From: Silene conica
Lineage: Eukaryota; Streptophyta; Magnoliopsida; Caryophyllales; Caryophyllaceae
Reading direction: 5' to 3'
DNA: 64,000 nucleotides
NCBI GenBank assembly: GCA_029255685.2
Contig: CM055315.2
Location: forward strand, 74,615,681 to 74,679,680
The notes under the pieces are model-generated. The model saw only the letters and a program-made list of their open reading frames with translations. It was not told the DNA's origin and searched no databases. A program made the position numbers and the translations under genes. Shown in pieces: positions 46,801-57,543 of this stretch (its first letter is position 1; every line of letters starts with the position of its first letter).

Positions 46801-48621
46801 ACTCTCAGCCTTTGATAATCAGATGCTATTGCCCCCGACGAAACTGCTGTTACTGAAGGTATCTGCCGCTTTACTTCGGCTAATAACACAAACATATCTT
46901 CAACTTCATCTCCAGGAGTCATTGTGTAACTCAATTCATGATGCCTACATCATAAAAGCATAGAAAATAATGACATATTCAACATTACCAAACACCACAG
47001 AAAAATATGTCTTTCTCCGTTTGGTTTTCCCATAGTTTTTTCATTGCATCGTTACTTGCTACATAGTAATATACTCCCTCCATTCAAATGAATTCCATAC
47101 GCTTGTTTAATATAGGTGAGGTATATTTTAATTAAACGTATGAAATTCATTTGAAAGGAGGGGGTATTAACTAAGAGCAAGTATCGTTTTTAAATTCAAA
47201 TAATAGAAATGTCAAGAATAAGACGAGTTCTTCTGAGCCTAGTTCTATAAAGTGCCCCAACAGGTGAGCGTGAAAGTTCTAATGAGCTACAACTGTGAAA
47301 ACTTGTTTAGGGTTGAAAGTTTGAACCAACATGCAGGCGTAATCTTTTTATCAGTCTTAGCATGAAAACGCATTATCGTCCTAGATCTCTGGGGAGAACT
47401 TGTAATCTCAAGTACTGGCTAAATAAGCTATCAACAATCCTAAATCCTATGGCAAAGTAGAATTATGGGAACAACAACAATAACAATGAGAAGGTAATCA
47501 ATATACGGAGTCATAATTGTACTTAAACTTCCTAGCCTAGAATCAATATAAATGTGACGCACAAAACGAAAAACCAAGCATCAACGAGAAAGATGATTCG
47601 AGTACTAAAGCAACCTGCTTAAAGAGCTTGCCTGGTAGATCCTTGTAGTCGCCGCCTAAACAACGGTATTCCCATGCATTTTGCATAGCTGACAACGATC
47701 TGATGCCCAACCTATTACAACACATCCATGACCAAACAGCCAGATCATCAGGCATAGACAACAAATATCACATTGACTCCCATAGAAGTATAGAACCCCG
47801 GGATTAAAAATACTCGTGAATACACCCCCAGCATACAAAGGTGACAACTTTAGAACAACAATCTTTAATCGGGCAAACTCCGCTTAACTAACGAGTCAAT
47901 ACCCCAATGTAAAAACTCACCAACAACAGAAAAAAGCAACAGCAGAACCCAATATGCAGCCACAAAGGTGATAACTTTAGAGCAACAATCTTAAATCTAG
48001 CACACCTAAACTCGGCCTAACTACTGAGTCAATAACCCAGTATAAAAACAACCAAATCCACAACAAAACACCATAGTATATCAACCAAAACACAGTTCCA
48101 TCTAACAAAGATGAAACCTTTGAGACAATTATCTCCTCAAATTCGACATAATCAAACTACGAAAACTTACCAGAGTTTATCAACCAAAACACACTTCCAT
48201 CTAACAAAGATGAAACCTTTGAGACAAATCTCCTCAATTTTGACATAATCAAACTTCGAAAACTTATCTAGTTACCCATTACAACACAGTGCCTCAATTG
48301 CTCCAGCAAATTGCGGGGGATTATAATAATAATAAGAATAACAATAATTTCAAAGATAATAATACTTACAGTTTGATACATATAGCTATCCAATTCATCA
48401 ACTGAATCATCCACAGGCAACAAATTTGCCAAAGCTACAATCTACAAACAAAACACAAAATACCCACAATTGATTAATCAATAACTCAACAACTAAACAA
48501 TCTAAATCACAAATTAATTGATAATTAACAAGGAATCAATTACCTCATGACCATAATGAATACACTGCATCATAGCATAACAACTATCTTTACCACCACT
48601 AACTAAAGCCACCACCTTCAT
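42839..48621 (-). CDS. DPH6: Diphthine-ammonia ligase with two RidA-like domains (11 exons)
   Basis: Exons, minus: 48621-48544, 48441-48370, 47711-47632, 46944-46719, 46569-46454, 46351-46279, 45783-45438, 45339-45008, 44592-44255, 43533-43194 and 43072-42839. They join in frame for 744 residues. Residues 1-230 form the ATP-pyrophosphatase-type ligase domain: MKVVALVSGGKDSCYAM (PP-loop SGGKDS), VGHQIVVSYAKCMGIPLFRR, GDEVEDMFVLLAEVK, SGAIASDYQRLRVENICSRL and INVCGEGGEYETLTLDCPLF. The C-terminal half has two RidA/YjgF-like domains (from about residues 350 and 480; YVHLYIADMNEFAVANETYV, and STSAIAFIIYCSSNI to AIATDD). The enzyme amidates diphthine to diphthamide on translation elongation factor eEF2 in the cytosol. 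The domain order fits plant and yeast DPH6. Intron 3 uses a GC donor. Introns carry an A-rich tract, a SINE remnant and a Stowaway MITE. Confidence 0.95.
43856..43910 (+). repeat. A-rich tract in DPH6 intron 9
   Basis: Two A runs with single G interruptions. The lysine-rich frame here is an artefact. It may be the tail of an old retroposon. Confidence 0.85.
46035..46168 (+). mobile_element. Truncated SINE (Au-like 3' end) in DPH6 intron 6
   Basis: GGGTAAGGTTGTGTAAGTCC, CACCCATCCCCACCC and GAGACCCCTTCAGGCATTGAGG are followed by a TTGTTATTGTTAT tail. The layout resembles the 3' end of plant Au-type SINEs with a TTG tail. The tRNA-like head is missing. Confidence 0.5.
47074..47164. mobile_element. 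Stowaway-type MITE in DPH6 intron 3
   Basis: CTCCCTCCATTCAAATGAAT at the left and ATTCATTTGAAAGGAGGGGG at the right are inverted copies. TA duplications flank both ends (47072-47073 and 47165-47166). Length is 91 bp. Confidence 0.93.
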
Positions 48622-50092
48622 TTTTGTGGTTAATTTTAATCCACAATTAAACTAAAACCCAGAAAAAATTGGGTTTTTTTCGAGCTAAGGAAGTAGTAGA
48701 ACAGCACGACAAATTGAATCCAATTGAATGATTGTGTATTAGGGTTTAAAAGGGGGTTTTGTTGTTCAAGTCAATAACTTGGGGTTTACTATTTTATTTC
48801 CAAAATTTCAACATGCCATCATCATGCATGATTAATATGCTAAAATTCGTTCCTTCAAAACAAAAAAAGATATGCTAAAATTCGTATTTAAATACGACCA
48901 CGAAATTCTATTTTACGACCGTCGCACATGCAATCGGTAGAAAAGTTATTACAATTTGATAAATACTGACATTCTTTTACTTTAAAAAATGACATATTTT
49001 TCAAGGATGATCGCTATTTATCAAACCGTGGTTAGCCGGTCACTTTTTACCACAAAATTGTCACATTTTAAAAAAAACACGGGATAAGACTATCGTGTAG
49101 GGTAGGTAATATTCTACTAGAAAATATTTATTTCCTAATTAGTAAATTTTTAGTTGAAATAAAATACACCGTGGTCGGTGGTCCATATATTTTTAAGGAA
49201 AAAACACCAAAAAAAAATAGGAAAAAAAGTTGTTCGTGGGGTTGAGCTAAATAATATTTGCTCCACATATTAATGTTCTTTCCCTTTCTCTATTAGGTAC
49301 TCCATATACATTAGTAGTATATTACTGTAATGTTTTAACATAATAAAAAAATAATAGAAAAAAGCGTGCATCGCACGCCATTAAGTCTATTAATAATTCT
49401 TATATTAGATGGTTTAAATTTTTAATAGTGTTTAATATATAAGAACTTTTTCGTATATGTTATTCTTGTTGATTAAAGTAAGATCTTTTATTCGTACTTA
49501 CAAGTTATTTCTAATACTAATAGGAGCGTAAGATATCTTTCATAAGGGTTGTTAATTAAGCACTCGTGAACATTTAGATCAACTTATAATAAATTGTTTT
49601 CGTCTAACCAGATGTCTCAACGATTGAGTATACGACAATGTTAAAATTTGGGACGAAGAGGTTCGGGTTATACAATTCATTTATGATACGTTACCAATTA
49701 TGATGCTCCTATTGATTCGAGCGTACAATAACATGGTACGTAAAAAAATATTTTTAACTCGTATTTCTCAATTGATAAGCATTTCCGGTCATGAATTCAT
49801 GATCCTTACCAGCAAGTTTAGCAAGTTTTTCACCCGGGTGCACCGGGGTGAGACGAGGTTGTACCAGGTATGAGGGATGGGGCTGTGGGAGGGCAGACGG
49901 GCAGACGCGGCTAGAGCGGGAAAGAAAGTGAGTTAAGCATTGTACCAAACACCACAAACAAACTTTTCAGAATCATTCAAACATGTTTTCCCATCCAATA
50001 AGCTCTTCATTCTCCACAAATGCTATCGAAACACTGGTTTACGAAACAAGGACCGACTACGACCCTTTTTGGGAAATCATATTAGAGGCTAA
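48622..50092. other. Intergenic region between DPH6 and the RABA gene
   Basis: It holds the DPH6 promoter side and, near 50 kb, the probable 3' UTR of the Rab gene. AAGCGTGCATCGCACGCC at 49364 resembles the head of the repeat at 27741. No gene is seen. Confidence 0.5.
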
Positions 50093-51739
50093 CTAACAAC
50101 TACAACCCTTTTGTTCGGGCTGGTCCGCATCACTAGTTTCCTCTTCCTGTAATACTACTGTCCTCCCGTCACCCAATGATGACGAATCATTCTTCTTTAA
50201 CTCGCCCGATTGCATAACTTTACGGCTCAATATGCTATAAATCTCTTTAACGACGGTCTGGAAAGCAACAGCTACGTTAGATGAATCAAGAGCTGAAGTC
50301 TCGATGAAAAACAGTCCTTGTGTTTCTGCCAATGCCTTTCCTTCAGCAGTCGGTACTTCTCTAGCTTCTCTCAGGTCCGATTTATTCCCAACAAGTATCG
50401 TAACTACATTCATGTCAGAATGTGCTGCCATATCAAATCACATTTAATCAGTCCAATGAAATAAAAAAAAGCGATTAGTAACGGAGATGGCAATGAAGAC
50501 AGTAAGAGCAAAGCAAGCAAGAACACAAGAAGAGGGCAAATTAGTTTTTTCAGACGGAGGGGACAATGAGCAAATAATAAACCCTGAATTTACAGATGCT
50601 TGTCAGCCAGTATCCATGTCGTCCTTGTCACATTTGTTCCTCTTTTTTACTAGTTAAATTGCTAATACCAAATACTCCGTAGTTAATACACGCTTCTCCC
50701 TTTACCATTAACCTTTATCCTAAGTATGTCAAAAAAAAACAAGGATCGTGGTAGTGGCTTATGTTCCCCTTTCACATAAATGGATTGCACTCATTTGTAG
50801 AGTCGAAAATTGAGTCACTCGGTACAGGTCAAGATGATACGAAATATTTCTGGTTTCGAGGGTTAAATTTGCTTTAGGATAGGACCCGTATGAGCATATT
50901 TGAAAATATTTTATCATGTCTTTTCAAGATTGAGTGACCTTTAAGTCGTTTTGTTTTACGTTTAAGTTAAAAAATTAAAATCCAGTTGAATCGTAATCTG
51001 TTTTTACGAAAAAAAATTCTGTACCAAAAAATCACATCGTTTGCAGAGTAGAGTTCACATAATTTTTCATTAAAAAAAAAACATTAATACTCCGCGCTAT
51101 AAGTAGTTGTTTGGCGGACTGATATATATGCATATAGGAAAGATAAGCAAGATGTTAACATTTGGAAAGGGAGGCGAATAAGATGGTTAACGAAAGCACA
51201 ACACAAATTTCTCAGTTTTAAATGTAATTATTAACACAAATTTCTCAGTTTTAAAATTTCTCAGTTTTAAATGTAATTATTATTATTAATCAAATGAGTA
51301 GAACATAAACAAACAGCATTAAGATAATTTCCTAATCCACAAACATAAACATACTGAATAATCAACATGATAAAAAAGAGAAATTGAATTGGAGCTTACT
51401 GTGGAGTTCATGAAGCCATCTGCCAATACTATCGAACGTTTGACGGCTACTAATATCGTACACTAGAAGAGCCCCAACTGCACCTCTATAGTAAGCCGAT
51501 GTAACTGCCCTAAATCTTTCTTGACCAGCAGTGTCCCAGATTTGTGCTTTGATTTCCCTTCCCTCAATCGCTATCTTTTGGGTTTGAAATTCGACACCTA
51601 TAGTTGACTTTGAGCTTGGATAGAACTCATCCCTAGCAAATCTAGCAAGCAGATTTGACTTACCGACAGCAGAGTCGCCAACTAAAACTATCTTAAAAAG
51701 GTAATCCTCTGACGTATGTTCCTCAGAAGAGAGTGCCAT
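50093..51739 (-). CDS. RABA/Rab11-type small GTPase (2 exons)
   Basis: Exons 51739-51400 and 50424-50093 join in frame (GT-AG, junction inside LHTHSDMN) for 223 residues. All Rab motifs are present: [11 protein letters not shown] (P-loop), [10 protein letters not shown] (switch I), [20 protein letters not shown] (switch II), GNKSDL and ETSAL. The C-terminus ends CSC, a double-geranylgeranylation signal. The effector region and [14 protein letters not shown] are typical of the Rab11/RABA clade, which directs trafficking between trans-Golgi network, plasma membrane and cell plate. The exact RABA subgroup is not assigned. The start is supported by a 3' splice site (TTATTGTCAG) 15 bases upstream of the ATG. 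A 5' UTR exon probably ends near 54213 at GTAAGTATT, leaving a roughly 2.5 kb leader intron. Confidence 0.95.
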
Positions 51740-52077
51740 CTTTCACACTGACAATAAAGTCAGCTTTAAAGGATCATCCTGATGAGGTTGTACCTCAGAA
51801 TTATATGAGCTTTTTTCCTGGTAAGATGAATAAATAGATGCAGCAAAAACATTAGATATGGGACAAAAGTATCACACATTTATACAACTTGGCAGAAAAT
51901 TAACACAGCAGGAGGAGGCAGGACTAGCATAACCTTGAACTGATAATTAACCTCCTAATTTCAATTAATTCAAATTGAAAACCTGAACCAAGAGCAACTT
52001 TTTTATAGACTATTAGCCACAGAAAGTGTACAGAAACAAGCCAGCCAAAAACACAAATGCGCAGAATAGCTTCAGAC

Positions 52078-52345
52078 AAGAGCATCCGCAAGGGTGAGGC
52101 TTCCCATATTTTATCTCTCATTCTCTTATTCGTCCACCTCATTTTCCACTAACTTGACCATCTACCCCCCAACCCAATTCATATCTACATGACTACATCT
52201 ATGCAACAATGAGGTTCCTCAACAACATTAATTCACCCAAAACATTTTGGGAACCTTCCCAAAAGAACACAAAAAAAATTCCTTGCTTTTTTGAGGACCT
52301 CCCTTAAAAGTAGAGAAACCCCAATGGGATGTTGATGCAACAATG
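52078..52345. mobile_element. Possible small MITE (AGAGCATCCGCAAGGG end)
   Basis: AGAGCATCCGCAAGGGTGAGG at the left and CCCCAATGGGATGTTGATGC near the right are loosely inverted. A related left end, AGAGCATGTACAAGGGAGAGC, occurs at 55077. Boundaries are not firm. Confidence 0.4.
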
Positions 52346-53416
52346 AGAGCTCTATATGATGAGAGAGAAGGCGTATGTCCCCTAGACTACCAAGAAAGGG
52401 GAAAGGAAGAGGCTAGAGAAAAAATTAGTCAAAGTTTTCATGAAGAACGCGGTTTTTCTAATAATATATTCTGACTGAAAAAAATCATTCATCTAGTATT
52501 TAGAAGAAAAAGGTGGAGATTCAAAACATGTTTCCAAGGCTATCAATAACTTGCAAACTAAGCAAATAAAAACATCCCAAAGGCTGCTCCAAACACTTGT
52601 CTGTCTTGTTTTCAACCAGCAATAAGAGAATGGTAATTGCTGGGTTAGCAGATAGCCGAAAATAAAAACAAGAACCCGTCCAACGTTGGTCCTAATCAGA
52701 CCTGGGCCAGGAGACCTTATCAAATGCAAACTTGATGCATACTAGATTAAGATCATACTAATACTCTCAACAATAGTAGAACAGCAGCTTAAAGCAAAGG
52801 CAGCACGATCAAACAGAAACAGGACCTGGAAGAGCCTAACACGAACACTACTATCATCACCATCAACAATACAAGTATACAACATAAAATAAATACATGA
52901 TAACCTGATACTAAGCAAAAAAAAAGGATAGATCAACTTCGCAATTGGTGTACAGCTAATTATCTGATACAGCTGAACTGGTTATTGAAGACTAGACCTA
53001 TTCCCTTACATTGCCCCTATTACTGAAATATCACTAGTTAGAACTTGGAAATATTCTTAAAAATCTCCATAATCGACTCTCAGCACAACACTTCAGAGTA
53101 GCATGCAAACACCAACATAACACACGCTGCTTACGACTAAGAAAGAGACAAATAGTTTGAAGTCAGAAAACAGTATCAAAAATAAAGTAATTTATCCAAT
53201 ACCCATAACTCAATTAAAGTAAGAAGACCCAAAAGTAAGACCAATTTTTAAGCTAGTAGGCAAATCAGACAACGGAAAAAGTTTCCAAATTGTTATTCAT
53301 AACCTACTGTATTAAGACAAGCAAGACGATATAATAGCACTCTCATTTCCTGTCATTATACTTGTTGGCCTTCCTATCATGGTTTTTGATATCCATCACC
53401 ACACCGATAGCCAAAC

Positions 53417-53872
53417 GAGTTATAAAGGTGTTGGACGTCACCACGATTGCCAAGGCTATATAAATCGCAATTAGAGAGATTTACCCGCAGCCAGGTTATA
53501 AAATTTTGAAGGTCACCGCAGCTGCATTTTACCGCATTTCAAGGTGATATTCGCCTCATTTAGGCTATTTGGCAAGGTTAGGCCCAAACCGAGTTTAAGT
53601 TATAAAGGTTTTGGAGGTCGACACCACTGCATTTTACCGCATTCCGAGGCGATATTGGCTGCATTAAGTAAGATTACACCGCAACCGAGTTATTATAAAG
53701 GTTAAGGAGGTCACCGCAACTGCATTTTACTGCATTCCGAGGCGATATTGGCTGCATTTAGTAAGATTACACCGCAACCGAGTTATAAAGGTTACGGAGG
53801 TCATCGCAACTGCATTTTACTGCATTCCGAAGCGATATTGGTTGCATTTAGCTAGATTAGGCCGCGACAAAC
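53417..53872. repeat. Tandem array, about 90-115-bp units
   Basis: GAGTTATAAAGGT recurs about five times, with GCATTTTACCGCATTCCGAG and GCGATATTGGCTGCATTTAG in each unit. Copies are diverged in length. Confidence 0.9.
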
Positions 53873-53996
53873 AATACCACGACAGTGACCGAAACCGATT
53901 TTTAATACTATGCTTCCTAATTCATATACATTTTATTCAACAACGAGAAAAACCTTAAAATCATGACGAAAGTTTTAAGTTTTTAACGTACTCCAT

Positions 53997-53997
<1 letters not shown>

Positions 53998-54032
<35 letters not shown>
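53998..54032 (+). repeat. (ATC)n microsatellite
   Basis: Eleven or so ATC units lie in the leader intron of the RABA gene. Confidence 0.95.
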
Positions 54033-54359
54033 ATAACAATATACGATTCGCCTAAAATGCGAATAATTTAATTAGGGAAATTCAAGCTAATACTGCTATC
54101 AAATCAACTCTGAATATATTTCCAAATCTCGCGCACCAATTAACCCACGACAGAATAAAAAACAAAAAAAACAGAATTTGATGAATAAAATTCAACGAAA
54201 TTGATAACAATACTTACGAAAATGAAATTGAGGAAATGTCGGTGGTGGTGGCGACAGCAGCGACGGCGGAGGATCCGGCGGCGAAAGCGGCGAAGAATGC
54301 GGAAATGTCGCCGGCGATAAGAATGGGGAAAGGAGTGCAATGGGGGTTAAGTTGATGAC

Positions 54360-55270
54360 CAATGAAGCTTCCCTTAGTGAGAAAGTGCATTTAGGAGTTA
54401 TGTATTTTTTTAATGTGAATTAAGTAATAATTAATAAAATTAAAATTAAATTAAAAAATAATTAAAAAATAAAAAATATTTGTCATAAAAAATGTTTTTG
54501 AATTGGATATATTTACTCGGTTTTGATAACTGTCCATGTTTGTTTGTTTTATTTGAGAGACGAATAAAAAAAATATCATATGATTCATATGTGTGTTATG
54601 ATCTAAATTGTTAAATCATCTTGCTTAAGAAAAGGAAAGATAATGAGTGCCTTGAAACTCGACCTCTTCATACGGGATCGTATTTATCTCCGATGTCACT
54701 TGGTCGGCTGATCCCTACTTCATTCCGGTATTAATTCAAATGATAGATTATATTTACCATCGACTAATTATATATTGTCGTTGTTTCACAATTTGAGCCA
54801 TCATAATGAGCATTTAATTTGTTTTTCTTATTTAATCCTTTTTTCTGGATCCTGCCACGAAAAAAGCTATATTTGGTGGTCACCACTCCTTTACAGGTGG
54901 ACTTTGCTCAACAGTAATGGTGCGTCGAAAGGTAATTTTGTAGGTTATGGTAATTTTAAGAGACTACCATGAGAATTTGCCTTAACCTTCTTGTTCTCGC
55001 GTAGAGAATGTAATCATGAGACGGTGAAACCCTTACACTCACTGCTCACCACTTGATGAAAGAGCAAAGCTTTTTAGAGCATGTACAAGGGAGAGCTCTC
55101 TATTGAGCTCTCCAAATGGTTCCCAAAAATGGAGAGCACATTTCAATTTTACCATCACAATAAGGAGCTCTCCAACATGTTCTCCACCTTATTTTATTGG
55201 GTCCTACTATTTAATTTTACCTTATATTTTAGTTTATATCATACAAAAATTAAATATACTACTAACATTT
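54360..55270. other. Intergenic region upstream of the RABA gene
   Basis: AT-rich promoter side of the Rab gene, then AGAGCATGTACAAGGGAGAGC (55077) with GAGCTCTC inverted units, perhaps a MITE end. No gene is seen. Confidence 0.45.
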
Positions 55271-55789
55271 ATTAATTTTTTTTTTTTTTTGTGAAAGGTA
55301 AGTATTATATATCAAAACAAAAGTCAAAATTACAAGGATGTTCTATATCAATACAAAAAACTACGCTATAGCTCGGCCTTGTAATAATCTGCTTCAAAGA
55401 CGTTGCATCTAATGTGTGACACCTAGCTCACTTAAAGACGTGACCAATCTCATACGCATCCAAAAGAATGCCCAGCTAGTACTCAAACGTTTCCTGCACA
55501 TTCCAGCAAATGTGTGCATCAACAGAATCAAGGAATAAATCCCCTGCAAATTCCTGTAACAAAACTACTCAGTTGTTCGTCGCATTACGGCCAACAATAG
55601 AACATGCCCACAGCACACGCATTACTGCCAGCCCCTGCGTCAGTTGGCAGTCCCATTAGACGAAAGCCAACATGGCTGTCATCCATCCCTGCGTCACTTC
55701 CGAATCTGTACACTAAGTCTGCAACTAGACAACAGACCAACGTCAATCCCAGCATCTCACCAGCGTTTAGCAGCCGACCAGAAGCTCTG
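55271..55789 (-). mobile_element. 5'-truncated LINE-like remnant
   Basis: The minus strand ends GATATATAATACTTACCTTTC then CAC and an A tract (55271-55284), a typical 3' end of plant LINEs. The upstream 450 bases have broken frames only. No reverse-transcriptase motif can be read with confidence. Confidence 0.45.
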
Positions 55790-57363
55790 TGATGAGCTCT
55801 ATTTTGGTCATAATTTTCATTGCTTTTTCTTCATTTTCGGTCCCGAATCGACCTCGTTTTGCGTGCCTTTGCTCGTTTTTATGCCCGTTACCTCGACTAT
55901 TCCTATTTGATTCACATCTTGTAGGAATTGTGGCGGGGGCGAAGAAACGGGAGCAAACGAGACGAATTTGGAGCGAAATGTGAAGAATTTATGAAGAAAA
56001 CATCGCAGGCCCTCCCAGCCGGCGGCCAACCGGCTGGGGATCGTATCCCATACTTAGTCATATTTCTAGAATGAAGAAAACAAATATTTGGGCAGATTCT
56101 TGCAAAAGGGTTCCCAGCCGGTCCACCGGCTGGTGGTACCTGTACATATTGAAAAAAGTGAAGAAATCCAGAAGTCATCAACCAGCCTCCCAGCCGGTGC
56201 CCGACCGGCAGCCGACCGGTCGGCTGAGGATCACGGCAACTTTGAAGAAAAGAGAAAAATTTCCAGAAGTTTACATTGGACTCCCAGCCGGTCCACCACC
56301 GGCAGCCGGTTGACCGACTGAAAGTCAGATTTCAGTTTTTCGCACACTATATAAACCCGCACTTAGTTTATTATTTGGGACGCAACATTTGAGATATTTT
56401 CAGTCTTATTTTAGGGTTTTTACTGTTCCATTGAGATATACTTAGCCATCAAAAACTCTCTTAAACATTTTAATCCTTTCTTAAATTTTACTTTAATCTT
56501 GTAGTTCTTGTTAATCATTCCTTAGCCCTAGAAGATCAATAGTTTACATTTGTAGTTTTGGGTGTATTTTGAAGATATTTGAGAGAATTCTTCATTTGTA
56601 TCCAAGTTCTTCACTTTAATGCAAGTATTGGTATAATCTTCCTTTCTCTTGTTTAGTATTTCCATTTATTTACATTTATCTCAAGTTCTTTTAATCTATT
56701 GCTTGTTTTACCATTTCCCATAATGTTTATCATATATACCTCATTTGTTCATGTTTCCTTCTTAATCATGTGTGAGTAGTTTCATTCTAGGGTTAGGAGT
56801 TTGCTTGGGTAGTTAGTAGCCATGAAACATGCTTAGGGTTAGTCTTGTTTTGCCTCTTTGGTTGAGTTTTCACATCTTGCATGTTACGTGTTCGACGAAT
56901 TGCCTCAACGACGGTTGGGTATTAGTCCTCGCTTTGTTTGCTTTAGACGATGGTCTTGAGTTTCATGAGCATGTTTATATGTTAGGTTAGCTTGGTTTGT
57001 AGCGAAAGCTAGGACTAGTCTTGACCTAAGGGTAGTCGACTCGAGAGAAGAGACGACCCTAGACTTACCATAGAAGTGACACAAGACCGTTATCTTATGT
57101 TTGGCTACCGGCTTACCTAAGTGACCCCCGACACCCTAGTCCTCCTTATCATCAATCTAATCTTAGCTTTATTGTTCTTATTTTCCTGTAGTTGTTAGTC
57201 ATTTCACAAACCAAACTATTACCCCCGACTCAAGCTCTAATTTGGACCTAACTAATCAATTTCCCCACCATCTTCGCATTCGACCCCGAACTTAATACTA
57301 CTTTTCTTCGGGTTTAAAAATCTTGCTTGATGACCGGTAGTGACGGCAAATTCCGGGCCATCA
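55790..57363 (+). mobile_element. 5' LTR of Athila-like element 1
   Basis: It begins TGATGAGCTCTATTTTGG and ends CCGGGCCATCA, four bases before the primer-binding site. A TATA box (ACTATATAAACCC) lies near 56347. Directly upstream of it is a field of CAGCCGG/CCGGCTG palindromes. No matching 3' LTR is present in the window. Confidence 0.75.
56013..56325. repeat. Palindromic CCAGCCGGT-ACCGGCTGG repeats in LTR 1
   Basis: At least four palindromic pairs, such as CCCAGCCGGTCCACCGGCTGG, are set 60-100 bases apart, ending just before the TATA box. Confidence 0.9.
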
Positions 57364-57366
57364 AAA

Positions 57367-57385
57367 TGGCGCCGTTGTCGGGGAT
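57367..57385 (+). other. Primer-binding site (tRNA-Asp type), element 1
   Basis: TGGCGCCGTTGTCGGGGAT is complementary to the 3' end of plant tRNA-Asp with one change, as in Athila-group elements. Confidence 0.9.
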
Positions 57386-57543
57386 GGTGCTAGAAATTGT
57401 TTAGTTTAGTTTTAGTTTTAGCTTTAGTTAGTTGTGCTTTCTTTGTTTTGGTCAAAGCTTTGTTAGTTAAGTGTAGAGTGATTGATATTTTACTCTCCCT
57501 AGTGCCTAAAAACACTAGGACGACTAATTTTGTGCCAAGTTTT

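Larger units (their letters stand above)
51755..54213 (-). other. Probable 5' UTR intron of the RABA gene
   Basis: The donor (TTTTCGTAAGTATT, minus) is near 54213 and the acceptor TTATTGTCAG near 51755. The interior has no coding frame. It holds a MITE-like segment, a tandem array and an ATC microsatellite. Confidence 0.55.
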
